A stretch of 64,000 nucleotides of DNA from an uncultured Dorea sp. Lineage in GTDB: Bacteria; Bacillota; Clostridia; Lachnospirales; Lachnospiraceae. The stretch's first letter is position 1. Each line of letters begins with the position of its first letter. Shown here piece after piece: positions 1 to 9,436 of this stretch. Where the stretch lies: positions 59,466 to 123,465 of the forward strand of contig CAMSTW010000001.1 in the NCBI GenBank assembly GCA_947063855.1, given 5' to 3'. The translations under genes and the position numbers were made by a program. Below the pieces are notes generated by a model, which saw only the letters and a program-made list of their open reading frames with translations, did no database searches and was not told the DNA's origin.

Positions 1-1
1 G

Positions 2-673
2 GACAGATCTATACAAGGGGAATTTATACAGGCGTGTTACCGCAGCAGCGCGGCGATTCTTGGAATTGCCTTCATCCAGAATATCTATGGGAATGCGGGA
101 ATGGCGCCGCTTATGATTATCGGGAGTGTTCCGCTATACAACGTAATGGCGGTGCTGGTTCTTTCCGCCACGAACCCGGAAGCGAAACAGAGCGGTCAGG
201 GGATGATTGCAAAGACCGCAAAAGGCGTCGTAACGAACCCGATTATCCTTGGAATCGCGGCGGGGCTTCTGTGGTCGGCGCTTAAGTTTCCCATGCCCCA
301 GATGTTAGAGAGGATTACCTCCAATGTGGCGGCGGTGGCGACTCCGATGGGGCTGATGGCGATGGGGGCTGCCTTCGATATCCGAAAGGCTTCTGCCAAG
401 GCCGGTCCGGCAGTCACGGCGGCGCTGATCAAGCTGGTCGGATTCTGTGCGCTCTTCCTTCCGGCGGCCGTGTGGCTGGGATTTAGGAGGGAGGAGTTGA
501 TTGCGATTCTGATCATGCTCGGTTCGTCGACTACGGTTACCTGCTTTGTGATGGCAAAGAATATGGGGCATGAAGGCGTACTCTCTTCGAGCGTCGTCAT
601 GCTGACGACTCTGTTCAGTGCATTTACACTGACAGGGTGGCTGTATGTGCTTCGAAGTCTGGGATTGGTATAG
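2..673 (+). CDS. AEC-family (auxin efflux carrier) transporter, 5' partial
   Basis: This is the C-terminal 223 residues of a gene that begins before the window. The ORF track starts at an internal Met (101), but the same frame is open back to base 2 and reads GEFIQACYRSS, as in AEC permeases. Several hydrophobic helices follow, including VVTNPIILGIAAGLLW and the C-terminal MLTTLFSAFTLTGWLYVL segment. The AEC family moves organic acids, malate-like substrates or, in plants, auxin across the cytoplasmic membrane. The substrate here cannot be read from sequence. No obvious terminator follows, and the next gene begins 170 bp downstream with its own RBS. Confidence 0.85.
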   Translation, partial: DRSIQGEFIQACYRSSAAILGIAFIQNIYGNAGMAPLMIIGSVPLYNVMAVLVLSATNPEAKQSGQGMIAKTAKGVVTNPIILGIAAGLLWSALKFPMPQMLERITSNVAAVATPMGLMAMGAAFDIRKASAKAGPAVTAALIKLVGFCALFLPAAVWLGFRREELIAILIMLGSSTTVTCFVMAKNMGHEGVLSSSVVMLTTLFSAFTLTGWLYVLRSLGLV

Positions 674-844
674 CCTTTTGCTGCTGCGGAGTATATTTTT
701 CATTTGGCCTTACAGGTAGAAAAAACCAATAAAATGTGATAAAATAATTTATCGAAGACGATGTAAGACAGATTGCTTGCAGATTTTTGAGAATACGCAG
801 CAGAGAAAGGCCTTTGAGGCACTGCAAAACAGGGGAGAGGACAT

Positions 845-3238
845 ATGAGGCAGTGGATTGAATATGCCGTAGAGAATTACCGCGGCAAGAATTCATTTGG
901 ATTTCAGCTGGCAAAGGATCTGAAGGAGAGGCAGATCATACAGGCGGTGGAGAGATACGCAAGAGGGGTGAAGCCGGAGGAAGTGGTTGCGCTTATGGAT
1001 ACGTCTGTGTTCCGGTCAGGCAAGACGGGATTCTTACTTACCGAACGGTATCTGTACAGTGACAAATATAGGGAAGAAGGACCGGTCAGTCTGATGTTTC
1101 TGAAATCCGTTTCCGTCAGACCGGAGAATAACAGTTGTTGTGTACTGACTTTCAAGGATGACAGTACGCGGGACGTGGATATATCTGTTTTTCTGGATGT
1201 TGTGGATGTACTGAAGCTGATCATCGAACAGAGAGACGAGCATGAATCAGACGAGGAAGAATTCGAGGATTCTGCAAAAGGCGGGCATGCAGGGGAAGAC
1301 AGAGACGGGCAGAGGGATCAGGAGAAAGAGCACACTGGAACCGTGGCAGAGATGAGAGCATTGGGATACCAGAAAGGGACGGCAGAGGACAGGACAGTAT
1401 TCGAGGATTCGGCAGAGGATTTCTTAAGAACCGTGCGGTCGGATGAAGCCGCAAGGGACGAAGGCGTGCCTGATGTATCGGGAAGGTCCTCACAAGGTGC
1501 ATCTGCCGGGGATGAGAGGTTTTTGCAAGGTACGCCTGCCGGGGATGAGCGTTTTGCGGGAGTTGTCGATGGCAGGAAGCATATAGAAGGCCGGGATGCG
1601 CATACGGTATCGGATAGCTTTGTGAAAGAGGCTCTGGAGGCGTCAAAGATGGCTGTGCCGGGGATTTCTGTGGAGGAAGGCGGTATCCGCGCGTCTGAGA
1701 ACCATGGGGAAGGTATCACAGCAACAGAGGGTTGGGCATCTGGTCTGGATGGCGCCGGGAAGACGTCAGGAGAAGATATCCATCCTGCAAAAGAGGCAAA
1801 AGAGCCGGAAGATAGCAGAGAAGCAGGGAAGTATGAGGTTTCCGGTCTGTCGATAGAGATCATCCCGGTCGATGAATTTGAAGAACCGGGAGAATCCGAA
1901 GAGTCAAGAGAACAACGCTGGCTGTCGGAGTTCTCCAAATCCGGCGAACCCGGAGATCTGATTCTGGAAGATGAGCCGGATCTTGTCCAGGGCCAGGAAG
2001 AGCCGGCAATCCCCGGACAAGAAGAAAACAGCGGGAAGGAAGAAAATGAAGAGACTTTGGAGACTGGCGCACAGACCGGGGAGTCAGATCAGATAGAAGA
2101 ATCTTTTGAAGAGCTTCTTAAGAAAGCGGAAGCAGGCGACAGCGCCGCCATGTATCAGGCGGCGGAGGTATATTATACCGGAGAGCAGACGGCGAGGGAT
2201 GCGAAGCAGGCAGGGGACGCCAGGCAGGCACAGAATGAGAAGCATGAAGATGAAGCACGGCAGAAACAGAGCATAAAGCGGGCAGAGGATGCGCGGCAGG
2301 TGCAGAATGAAGAGCAGATAAAGAATGCGAAGCCGGCACAGGATATAAAGCAGGCGATGAGATGGTTCCGGGAATCGGCGAGACTGGAATATGTACCTGC
2401 AATGCTTAAGATGATGTACTTCTACCGTGAAGGAGAACAGGTGAAGAAGAACTTTACCCTCAGCTTAAGCTGGGCGAAGAAGGCGGCCGCGACAGGGGAT
2501 CCGAAGGGGCAGTATGCCCTGGTCAATTCTTATCTCTATGGTCTGGACGGAAAGCAGGATACGAGAGCGGGTCTTGCGCTTCTTTCGAAGATGGCAGAGC
2601 AGGGCGATGAGTCGGCGAAGGAGACAGCGGATGACGTGCTGAATAAGATCAAGGAAGCGAAGGAGCGGTTTGATGCAGGAATCAAGAATCCAAGCACGGC
2701 GTCCGGATATTATGAGATGGGAATGTACTGCCTGAACGGGGACGGATTCTATAATTATCCCAAGGAAGCCGTCCGGTATCTCAGGAAAGCGGCAGAGAAG
2801 GAGCACGTCCACGCTGAGTACCAGCTTGCCCTTGCCTATCACACTGGCGAAGGCGTCAAGAAGGATGAGGACGAGTGCATCAGATGGCTTGAGAAGGCGG
2901 CGGCGAAGAGCCATAAGGAGGCCGGCGAATTGTTGGCAGACCTTCAGGAGAAGCGGCGGATCAAGCAGGAGAAGACAGAGTTCAAGAACCATCTCAGGCA
3001 GGCAGAGAAAGGAGACGCTTACGCCCAGTCCAAGACCGCAGAGCTGTATCTGCAGGGGATTGGCGTGAAGCAGGATATACAGAAGGGTATCGAGTGGTAT
3101 GAGAAGGCGAGCGAGACGGATGAAGGATATGCCGCCCGCCAGCTTGCGAAGCTCTACTCCGACGGAGAATTTGTCCCGGTAGATCCCGAGAAAGCGGCAT
3201 ACTGGCGGATGGTTGGCGGGGTGTTGGATGAGTTGTAA
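845..3238 (+). CDS. SEL1-like repeat (TPR-like) protein with long acidic linker
   Basis: This is a 797-aa protein with three parts. Residues ~1-130 form a compact N-terminal domain (MRQWIEYAVENYRGKNSFGF). A long low-complexity Glu/Asp/Gly-rich linker follows to about residue 415. The C-terminal half contains SEL1-like repeats, with motifs such as ALAYHTGEGVKKDEDECIRWL and ELYLQGIGVKQDIQKGIEWY. SEL1 repeats are alpha-alpha solenoids used for protein-protein contacts. No signal peptide or membrane helix is evident, so it is probably cytosolic. The linker carries a 33-bp tandem duplication (A-GDERF twice). RBS GGGGAGAGG precedes the ATG. The partner and exact role are unknown. Confidence 0.8.
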   Translation: MRQWIEYAVENYRGKNSFGFQLAKDLKERQIIQAVERYARGVKPEEVVALMDTSVFRSGKTGFLLTERYLYSDKYREEGPVSLMFLKSVSVRPENNSCCVLTFKDDSTRDVDISVFLDVVDVLKLIIEQRDEHESDEEEFEDSAKGGHAGEDRDGQRDQEKEHTGTVAEMRALGYQKGTAEDRTVFEDSAEDFLRTVRSDEAARDEGVPDVSGRSSQGASAGDERFLQGTPAGDERFAGVVDGRKHIEGRDAHTVSDSFVKEALEASKMAVPGISVEEGGIRASENHGEGITATEGWASGLDGAGKTSGEDIHPAKEAKEPEDSREAGKYEVSGLSIEIIPVDEFEEPGESEESREQRWLSEFSKSGEPGDLILEDEPDLVQGQEEPAIPGQEENSGKEENEETLETGAQTGESDQIEESFEELLKKAEAGDSAAMYQAAEVYYTGEQTARDAKQAGDARQAQNEKHEDEARQKQSIKRAEDARQVQNEEQIKNAKPAQDIKQAMRWFRESARLEYVPAMLKMMYFYREGEQVKKNFTLSLSWAKKAAATGDPKGQYALVNSYLYGLDGKQDTRAGLALLSKMAEQGDESAKETADDVLNKIKEAKERFDAGIKNPSTASGYYEMGMYCLNGDGFYNYPKEAVRYLRKAAEKEHVHAEYQLALAYHTGEGVKKDEDECIRWLEKAAAKSHKEAGELLADLQEKRRIKQEKTEFKNHLRQAEKGDAYAQSKTAELYLQGIGVKQDIQKGIEWYEKASETDEGYAARQLAKLYSDGEFVPVDPEKAAYWRMVGGVLDEL

Positions 3239-3262
3239 TCTGATGTAGGTATAAAAATTTTG

Positions 3263-3331
3263 TTGCATAAACGATGATAAAACCATACAATATAAGAGGG
3301 GAAGTATGTATGCTGTAAAATGAGCCATACT
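3263..3331 (+). promoter_or_regulatory. Promoter and possible autoregulatory operator of the small antitoxin-like gene
   Basis: TTGCAT (3263-3268), a 17-bp spacer and TACAAT (3286-3291) form a good sigma-A promoter. Just downstream, AGTATG (3303-3308) and CATACT (3326-3331) form a short inverted repeat placed where a repressor would block transcription. Antitoxins of type II modules commonly autorepress, so this is a plausible operator. That part is inference. Confidence 0.5.
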
Positions 3332-3350
3332 GAAAAAGGAGGTGTTTCTT

Positions 3351-3545
3351 ATGGCAACTTCAAGCATTACAAAGAATTTTGTTATATCAGGCCAGAAGCA
3401 GGTGGAGATGTTTGCTGATGCGATTGAAGCATCGGCCAACGACAAAACACCTCGTGTTCCGATTAATGTGACTTACCTGCAGGGAGCAGATGAAATAGTA
3501 AAATTCATGGAGAAAAGGAAAAAAGCGGATGCAGCAGGCGAATGA
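3351..3545 (+). CDS. Small antitoxin-like protein (orphaned, GNAT-toxin partner type)
   Basis: 64 aa, beginning MATSSITKNFVISG, from ATG 3351 with the perfect RBS AAAGGAGGTG. The ORF track extends upstream to a GTG inside that RBS, which is unlikely. From memory of the family, proteins of this form (S-I-x-x-N-x-x-I, then Q/K-x-E-x-FADAIEAS and a C-terminal I-x-x-FMxKRK) occur in Clostridia directly upstream of GNAT-family acetyltransferases in antitoxin/toxin order. Here the 3' neighbour is only a GNAT C-terminal fragment in the same frame. The gene is therefore probably an orphan left after loss of the toxin. The toxin-antitoxin assignment is inferred from architecture, not demonstrated. Confidence 0.6.
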   Translation: MATSSITKNFVISGQKQVEMFADAIEASANDKTPRVPINVTYLQGADEIVKFMEKRKKADAAGE

Positions 3546-3692
3546 TTTTATTGTGTGGTATTCGTAGAAGCGGAAAATAAAGCAAAACTGCTTTCCTTTT
3601 ATGAAAGTTATGGTTTTAAGCAGTTTGACACAAGACAGACCGTAAAAGAATCTGAACCGTATGAACTGGTGCAGTTGTTAAGGCTGGTTTAG
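3546..3692 (+). pseudogene. C-terminal remnant of a GNAT-family N-acetyltransferase
   Basis: Immediately after the antitoxin-like TGA, the same frame reads VFVEAENKAKLLSFYESYGF and ends in YELVQLLRLV followed by TAG. The N-K-x-x-x-x-F-Y-x-x-x-G-F signature is the conserved beta4-alpha4 region of GNAT acetyltransferases. The N-terminal two thirds of such a gene, including the acetyl-CoA loop, are missing, and no start codon or RBS is present. It is a deletion remnant that now abuts the antitoxin gene. It could make a readthrough tail only if the TGA were suppressed. Confidence 0.65.
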
Positions 3693-3845
3693 ATGTTAAA
3701 ATCTCATAGTATCAATAATTTTAGGTGATTAGCAACGAAAACCTAAACCAAATACGGAAAGACGTTTTTGGAAAATGGAGCGCAGGCTCCGGGTTAACGA
3801 TGAGGCGGGAACACCTTAAGACTTTCTGAAAATTCCTTAAACTCC

Positions 3846-3874
3846 TTGACAAACCTTGCCGGGATGTCTATAAT
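3846..3874 (+). promoter_or_regulatory. Consensus sigma-A promoter of valS T-box transcript
   Basis: TTGACA (3846-3851), exactly 17 bp, then TATAAT (3869-3874): both hexamers match consensus perfectly. Transcription should start near 3881, at the 5' edge of the T-box leader. A perfect promoter makes sense where control is by attenuation downstream. Confidence 0.85.
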
Positions 3875-3880
3875 CCTGTT

Positions 3881-4290
3881 TAAAGTTCAAAGAACAAGTT
3901 TATAGCACAAAGGCGTTGAGGAAGAGGAGTACGCATAAGTTCATCCTGACAGAGAGAGCGTCCTGCCAAGACACAGATGCAGCAGACAGTATATCGGTAT
4001 CGGCTGCTATACCTCGGCAGGCTGAGAGGCGCTTGAGGATTGAGATGCGGAAGGTAGCTTCGGAGCCGGATGACTGAATCTTCTTTCATATTATGGTTTG
4101 CTTATTTATGGTTTACCATTAATACAGAGGCCGGATTGTAAGCGGCAGAAAGAAGCATAGGCCATCCCGGAGTCGTTCCCGTTACAGAATATGATGAGAT
4201 ATGGAAGAACGGATTCTCTTCTATATAAAATAAAGGTGGTACCGCGATTAATTTGATCGCCCTTTACAGAGTAAAGGGCGGTTTTTTATA
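3881..4290 (+). promoter_or_regulatory. T-box riboswitch leader of valS
   Basis: The leader upstream of valS contains the canonical T-box sequence AGGTGGTACCGCG (4235-4246 region), which forms the antiterminator bulge that pairs with the uncharged tRNA acceptor end. A stem I region with GGAGTA- and AGAGAGCG-like blocks lies near the 5' end. An intrinsic terminator sits immediately downstream. Uncharged tRNA-Val should bind and permit readthrough into valS. A GTA triplet at about 4054-4056 (GGAAGGTAGCTTC) is my candidate specifier codon, consistent with valine. Its exact placement in the specifier loop needs a covariance-model fold. Confidence 0.88.
4258..4287 (+). terminator. T-box attenuator terminator before valS
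   Basis: CGCCCTTTAC and GTAAAGGGCG form a perfect 10-bp stem with an AGA loop, followed by GTTTTTT. It overlaps the 3' half of the T-box antiterminator region, as expected for mutually exclusive folds. Confidence 0.9.
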
Positions 4291-4489
4291 CCTTGAAGAG
4301 ACGTAACTGTGCGCTATTTGCAAGTTATTTCCGGACAGTTCCTAAGCAGGAGATATAACTTCCGGCAAGGTACATACGCCCTTGAATGTATCTTGAGGTT
4401 TTGAATAAATGTAACGGGTCTTAAGAAACAGATTCCTTACATGGGAAAACAGCAGATACATGCATCAACAGGAAAGAGAGGAAATGTAC

Positions 4490-7144
4490 ATGAGCCAGAA
4501 TCTTGAGACAACCTACAATCCAAGAGAGATTGAACCAAAGCTGTATGAAAAGTGGTGCAGGAACAAGTATTTTCATGCAGAAGCAGACCGGAGCAGGAAG
4601 CCTTTCACGACGGTGATGCCGCCGCCGAATATCACGGGTAAGCTGCACATGGGCCACGCCCTTGATAATACCATGCAGGACATCATCATCCGTTACAAGC
4701 GGATGCAGGGATATAACGCCTTGTGGGTGCCCGGCACGGACCACGCCGCCATCTCCACGGAGGTAAAGGTAACGAACCAGTTAAAGGAAGAGGGCATAGA
4801 CAAGAAGGAATTAGGACGCGAGAAGTTCCTTGAGAGGACCTGGCAGTGGAAGGAAGAGTACGCCGGGACCATCGAAGGACAGCTCAAGAAGCTGGGCGTA
4901 TCCTGCGACTGGGACAGAGAGCGGTTCACCATGGACGAGGGCTGTTCGAAGGCGGTGGAAGAGGTATTCATAAGTCTGTACGAGAAGGGATATATTTACA
5001 AGGGATCCAGGATTATCAACTGGTGTCCGGTATGTAAGACGGCCCTGTCCGACGCGGAGGTTGAGCACGAGGAGCAGGACGGCTTCTTCTGGCATATCAA
5101 GTACCCGATCGCAGGGACGGAGGATTTCCTTGAGATTGCCACCACCCGTCCGGAGACTATGCTTGGCGATACGGCGATCGCGGTACATCCGGATGATGAG
5201 AGATACAAGGACATCGTTGGGAAGAAGGCGCTGCTTCCGCTGGTGAACAGAGAGATCCCGATTGTGGCAGACTATTATGTGGATAAGGAATTCGGGACCG
5301 GCGCGGTGAAGATTACGCCGGCCCATGATCCTAACGACTTCGAAGTGGGCAAGAGGCATAACCTTCCGGAGATCAATATCATGAACGACGACGCCACCAT
5401 CAACGAACAGGGCGGCAAATATGCCGGTATGGAGCGTTATGAGGCGAGAGGGGCGATTGTAGAGGACCTTAAGGAGCAGGGATATCTTGTGAAGATCGTT
5501 CCCCACTCCCATAACGTAGGGACCCACGAGAGATGTAAGACGACGGTGGAGCCGCTTATTAAGCAGCAGTGGTTTGTGCGGATGGAGGAACTGGCGAAGC
5601 CTGCCATAGAGGCGATCAAAAACGGCGAGCTTAAGTTCGTGCCGGAGCGGTTTGACAAGGTATATCTGCGCTGGCTTGAGAATATCCGCGACTGGTGTAT
5701 CTCACGCCAGATCTGGTGGGGACACAGGATTCCGGCGTACTACTGTGACGAGTGCGGCGAGATTGTAGTGTCACGAGGGATGCCGGACACATGCCCGAAG
5801 TGCGGATGCCGGCATTTTACCCAGGATGAGGATACCCTGGATACCTGGTTTTCTTCCGCGCTGTGGCCCTTCTCCACCCTGGGGTGGCCAGAGCATACGG
5901 AAGATCTTGACTATTTCTACCCGACGGACGTACTGGTAACCGGGTATGATATCATCTTCTTCTGGGTAGTGCGGATGGTATTCTCCGGGTATGCGCATAC
6001 AGGGAAGTCACCCTTCCATACGGTCTTCATCCACGGCCTGATCCGGGACTCCCAGGGACGCAAGATGAGCAAGTCTCTTGGAAATGGTATCGATCCGCTG
6101 GATATTATCAGCCAGTACGGCGCCGATGCCCTGCGTATGACGATCATGACGGGAAATGCGCCCGGCAACGATATGCGTTTCTATAACGAGAAGGTGGAAG
6201 CGAGCCGTAATTTCGCCAACAAGGTATGGAACGCTTCCAGATTTATCCTGATGAATCTGGGGGATAAGGAACTGAAAGAACCGTCGGACTACAGCCTGCG
6301 CCCGGGGGACCGCTGGATCATGTCGAAGTGCAACAGCCTGATTAAGGAAGTGACGGAGAACATGGATAAGTTCGAGCTTGGCATCGCATTATCCAAGATC
6401 TACGATTTCCTGTGGGATGAATTCTGCGACTGGTATATCGAGATTGCGAAGTACCGCATCTACCATGCCGATGAGGACGCACAGAGTGCGAATGATGCGC
6501 TGTGGACGCTGCGCGAGGTGCTTAAGAATTCACTGAAGCTTCTGCATCCATATATGCCGTTTGTAACGGAGGAGATCTACAGCAAGCTGATCCCCGAGGA
6601 GGAATCCCTGATGATGTCCCGATGGCCGGTCTATGATGAGAAGAAGAATTTCCCGATGGCAGAGAGTGTTGTGGAGCATTTCAAGGAGATTATCCGCGGC
6701 GTGCGTAACGTGCGTGCCGAGATGAATGTTCCGAATTCACGGAAGGCTACCATCTATGTGGTATGTGAGGATCAGCAGCTGTGTACGGGGCTTGCGTTCT
6801 TAAGTAATTCGGCGGTTATGATGGCGGCGGCAAATGAATTCATCATACAGAAGGATAAGACGGGGATCGCGGAGGATGCGGTATCCATTGTGGTGCCGGA
6901 TGCGACGGTATATGTTCCGCTTGAGGAGCTGATAGATTTTGCGCAGGAGATCGAGCGTCTGACGAAGGAAGAGACGAGACTGACTAAGGAGATCGCCCGC
7001 GGGGAAGGTATGTTAAGTAATGAGAAATTCATAAGCAAAGCGCCGCAGGCGAAGGTGCAGGAAGAGCGGGAGAAGCTTGAGAAGTATAAGCAGATGAAGG
7101 CACAGGTAAGCGAGCGCCTTGCCAGCCTTAAGGCGAAGGTATAA
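4490..7144 (+). CDS. valS: Valyl-tRNA synthetase
   Basis: 884-aa class I aminoacyl-tRNA synthetase that charges tRNA-Val. The HIGH signature is HMGH at residues ~53-56 (PPPNITGKLHMGHALD). The CP1 editing domain follows with TTRPETMLGDTA. A Cys-rich CDECGE...CPKCGC element lies near residue 425. KMSKS (525-529) is followed by an anticodon-binding domain and the ValRS-specific C-terminal coiled coil (LTKEETRLTKEIARGEGML). I chose ATG 4490 (MSQNLETTYN). It has an AGAGAGGA RBS at good spacing and matches family N-termini, whereas the ORF-track start adds 10 residues. It is regulated by the upstream T-box. Confidence 0.97.
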   Translation: MSQNLETTYNPREIEPKLYEKWCRNKYFHAEADRSRKPFTTVMPPPNITGKLHMGHALDNTMQDIIIRYKRMQGYNALWVPGTDHAAISTEVKVTNQLKEEGIDKKELGREKFLERTWQWKEEYAGTIEGQLKKLGVSCDWDRERFTMDEGCSKAVEEVFISLYEKGYIYKGSRIINWCPVCKTALSDAEVEHEEQDGFFWHIKYPIAGTEDFLEIATTRPETMLGDTAIAVHPDDERYKDIVGKKALLPLVNREIPIVADYYVDKEFGTGAVKITPAHDPNDFEVGKRHNLPEINIMNDDATINEQGGKYAGMERYEARGAIVEDLKEQGYLVKIVPHSHNVGTHERCKTTVEPLIKQQWFVRMEELAKPAIEAIKNGELKFVPERFDKVYLRWLENIRDWCISRQIWWGHRIPAYYCDECGEIVVSRGMPDTCPKCGCRHFTQDEDTLDTWFSSALWPFSTLGWPEHTEDLDYFYPTDVLVTGYDIIFFWVVRMVFSGYAHTGKSPFHTVFIHGLIRDSQGRKMSKSLGNGIDPLDIISQYGADALRMTIMTGNAPGNDMRFYNEKVEASRNFANKVWNASRFILMNLGDKELKEPSDYSLRPGDRWIMSKCNSLIKEVTENMDKFELGIALSKIYDFLWDEFCDWYIEIAKYRIYHADEDAQSANDALWTLREVLKNSLKLLHPYMPFVTEEIYSKLIPEEESLMMSRWPVYDEKKNFPMAESVVEHFKEIIRGVRNVRAEMNVPNSRKATIYVVCEDQQLCTGLAFLSNSAVMMAAANEFIIQKDKTGIAEDAVSIVVPDATVYVPLEELIDFAQEIERLTKEETRLTKEIARGEGMLSNEKFISKAPQAKVQEEREKLEKYKQMKAQVSERLASLKAKV

Positions 7145-7205
7145 TATGTAATAGAATGCCGGGACTTTTCGGATGAGAGGGACCGGCAGTTCTGAAGGGG
7201 AGACT

Positions 7206-9413
7206 ATGAAGAAGTTTCATGTTAAGAAGCCAGATATGAAAGGAACATTTCACAAACTGAAGAATATCAAGAGAGAAGACGTGAAAGCGTACTGGAAGGC
7301 CAGGAAGGAACGGCGCGAGCGGATTATCGAAGAGAGAAGGAACAGTGCGTTTGCCCGGAAGATGAAGCCGGTATACCGGTTTATGAACCGGATATCGCTG
7401 GTATTTCACGCGCTTCTGGCGTGCGGCATCAATTTTGTGATCGAAGCGGTTTCCAGGCATTCGGCAGTGGAGGCATGGAATTATATGACAGGGACGCCGG
7501 TGGTGTTCCTGTATAATGCGTTTATGATATTTATCACATTTTCCGTGGTGTATCTGGTCAAGCGGAGGATGTTCGTGCGTATCATCATCAGTGTCCTGTG
7601 GCTGGCCCTTGGCGTGGCGAACGGCTATATGCTTATGAAGCGTGTGACGCCCTTTAACGCGCAGGACTTCAAGGTTGCAAAAGACGGAATCACGCTGATC
7701 AACAATTATTTCAACGGAGCGGAGCTTGTGGGTCTCGCGGTGGGAATCACCGCGGTGGTGATCTGGGTAATCTCCATGTGGAGGCGCGGCGGACAGTATG
7801 ACGGGAAGATGCACCGCCTGTGGGCGCTGGCAGGCGTTATCGTCTGGTTTGTGATATACGGGATGGTCTCGGACCTGGCTGTCGAGAAGCGGGTGGTGTC
7901 CACTTACTTTGGAAATATTGCGTTTGCCTATGAGGACTACGGGCTTCCCTATTGCTTTATGGCGAGTGTGTTCAATACCGGTATCACAGAGCCGAACGAT
8001 TATAATGAGGATACGATCGTGAAGATCAGTGACCAGCGGAACATGACCAGGAATGAGACGGGACGCGCAGAAGAGGAGCTTCCCAATATCATCTTCATCC
8101 AGCTGGAATCGTATTTTGACGTGGCGGAGGCAGAGTTCTTCACTACATCAGAGGATGCATGCCCCAACCTTCATGCCATGTATGAGAAGTATTCGTCGGG
8201 ATATTTCAAGGTGCCCTCCATTGGCGCAGGAACGGCGAATACGGAATTTGAGGTGCTGACAGGCATGAATCTTCGGTATTTTGGTCCGGGAGAATACCCA
8301 TATAAGACGGTGCTTAAGAACCAGGTGAGTGAGAGCGCCGCGACGGCGCTTGGCGCTTTGGGATACGGGACGCATGCGCTTCATAATAATGGCGGGAACT
8401 TCTACAGCAGGGCGAAGGTTTTTAACAACACCGGTTTTGACAGCTATACCAGTAAGGAATTCATGAACATCCTTCAGACGACGGAGAACGGATGGGCGAA
8501 GGATGATATCCTTATCCAGCATATCATGGAGGCCATGGATACGACGGAGGGGCAGGATTTTGTGTTTGGCATCAGCGTCCAGGGACACGGGGACTATCCG
8601 GAGGAGAGGATTATCGAGAACCCGAAGATCCTGGTAGAAGGGATTGCAGATGAGGCTGTAAAGAATAAGTGGGAATACTATGTCAATCAGGTCTATGAGA
8701 TGGATCAGTTTGCCGGGAATCTGGTCAGGGCGGTGGAAGGACGGAATGAACCGTCGGTGATCGTGTTTTACGGCGACCATCTGCCGACCATGGGGCTTAA
8801 GGCAGAGGACCTGAAAGGGCGCTATCTGTATAATACGAATTATGTGATCTGGGATAACATCGGACTTCCGAAAGAAGACCGCAATATTCCCTCCTATCAG
8901 ATCATGGCGGATGTGCTGGACCGTCTGGATATCCATTCCGGTACGGTGTTCAATTATCATCAGGAGCGGAGGAAGACGAAGAATTATCTGGCGGATCTGG
9001 AGCTTCTGCAGTATGATATCCTCTATGGGGAGCAGTATGTCTATGACGGGAAGCTGCCGATTACTAAGGGCCACATGGTCATGGGAGTCCGGGATGTGAC
9101 GCTTAAGAATCTCATTCCCCATCTGGAAGCGGGATACAGCCTTTATGGCGAGAATTTTACGAAGTCCAGCAGGGTATATGTGAACGGGGAGCGGCAGAAG
9201 ACGACTTTTCTGAATAATACGAGGATCGATCTTCCGGAGACGGAGCTTGAGGATGAAGATGTGATCGTGGTCTGCCAGTACGGATCCAGCGACACCCTTT
9301 TTCGGAAAGCGGATGAATATGTCTATCAGGACGGCGAACTGATCGTGCAGGAAGGCACTGCGACGGATAAGACGAGATCATGGGTGGAACAGACGGAGAC
9401 AGAAAAAGAATAG
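7206..9413 (+). CDS. LtaS-like sulfatase-family membrane phosphoglycerol transferase
   Basis: 735 aa from ATG 7206 (RBS AAGGGGAG). The ORF-track start lies 33 bp upstream without a fitting RBS. A basic N-terminus is followed by about five membrane helices (residues ~60-250) and then an extracellular alkaline-phosphatase/sulfatase domain. That domain shows NIIFIQLESYFDV (metal ligand Glu), GAGTANTEFEVLTG (catalytic Thr) and VFYGDHLPT (metal ligands). This architecture is that of lipoteichoic-acid synthases and related polyglycerol-phosphate transferases. A further ~150-residue region follows the catalytic domain and is not part of the minimal LtaS fold. It probably modifies the cell envelope; the exact polymer is not determined. 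Confidence 0.85.
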   Translation: MKKFHVKKPDMKGTFHKLKNIKREDVKAYWKARKERRERIIEERRNSAFARKMKPVYRFMNRISLVFHALLACGINFVIEAVSRHSAVEAWNYMTGTPVVFLYNAFMIFITFSVVYLVKRRMFVRIIISVLWLALGVANGYMLMKRVTPFNAQDFKVAKDGITLINNYFNGAELVGLAVGITAVVIWVISMWRRGGQYDGKMHRLWALAGVIVWFVIYGMVSDLAVEKRVVSTYFGNIAFAYEDYGLPYCFMASVFNTGITEPNDYNEDTIVKISDQRNMTRNETGRAEEELPNIIFIQLESYFDVAEAEFFTTSEDACPNLHAMYEKYSSGYFKVPSIGAGTANTEFEVLTGMNLRYFGPGEYPYKTVLKNQVSESAATALGALGYGTHALHNNGGNFYSRAKVFNNTGFDSYTSKEFMNILQTTENGWAKDDILIQHIMEAMDTTEGQDFVFGISVQGHGDYPEERIIENPKILVEGIADEAVKNKWEYYVNQVYEMDQFAGNLVRAVEGRNEPSVIVFYGDHLPTMGLKAEDLKGRYLYNTNYVIWDNIGLPKEDRNIPSYQIMADVLDRLDIHSGTVFNYHQERRKTKNYLADLELLQYDILYGEQYVYDGKLPITKGHMVMGVRDVTLKNLIPHLEAGYSLYGENFTKSSRVYVNGERQKTTFLNNTRIDLPETELEDEDVIVVCQYGSSDTLFRKADEYVYQDGELIVQEGTATDKTRSWVEQTETEKE

Positions 9414-9436
9414 TTTCTTAGACGAGGGTAAGTGGG

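Noticed and set aside
305-703. Minus-strand ORF of 132 aa opposite the AEC gene
   Set aside because: Arg/His/Gln-rich composition typical of an antisense shadow, no RBS, and fully overlaps a clear transporter gene.
2465-3445. 326-aa minus-strand ORF opposite the SEL1 protein
   Set aside because: Leu/Arg-rich shadow without RBS or domain signal; the plus-strand SEL1 repeats are unambiguous.
8148-9122. 324-aa minus-strand ORF inside the LtaS-like gene
   Set aside because: No recognisable motif. It overlaps conserved sulfatase motifs on the other strand.
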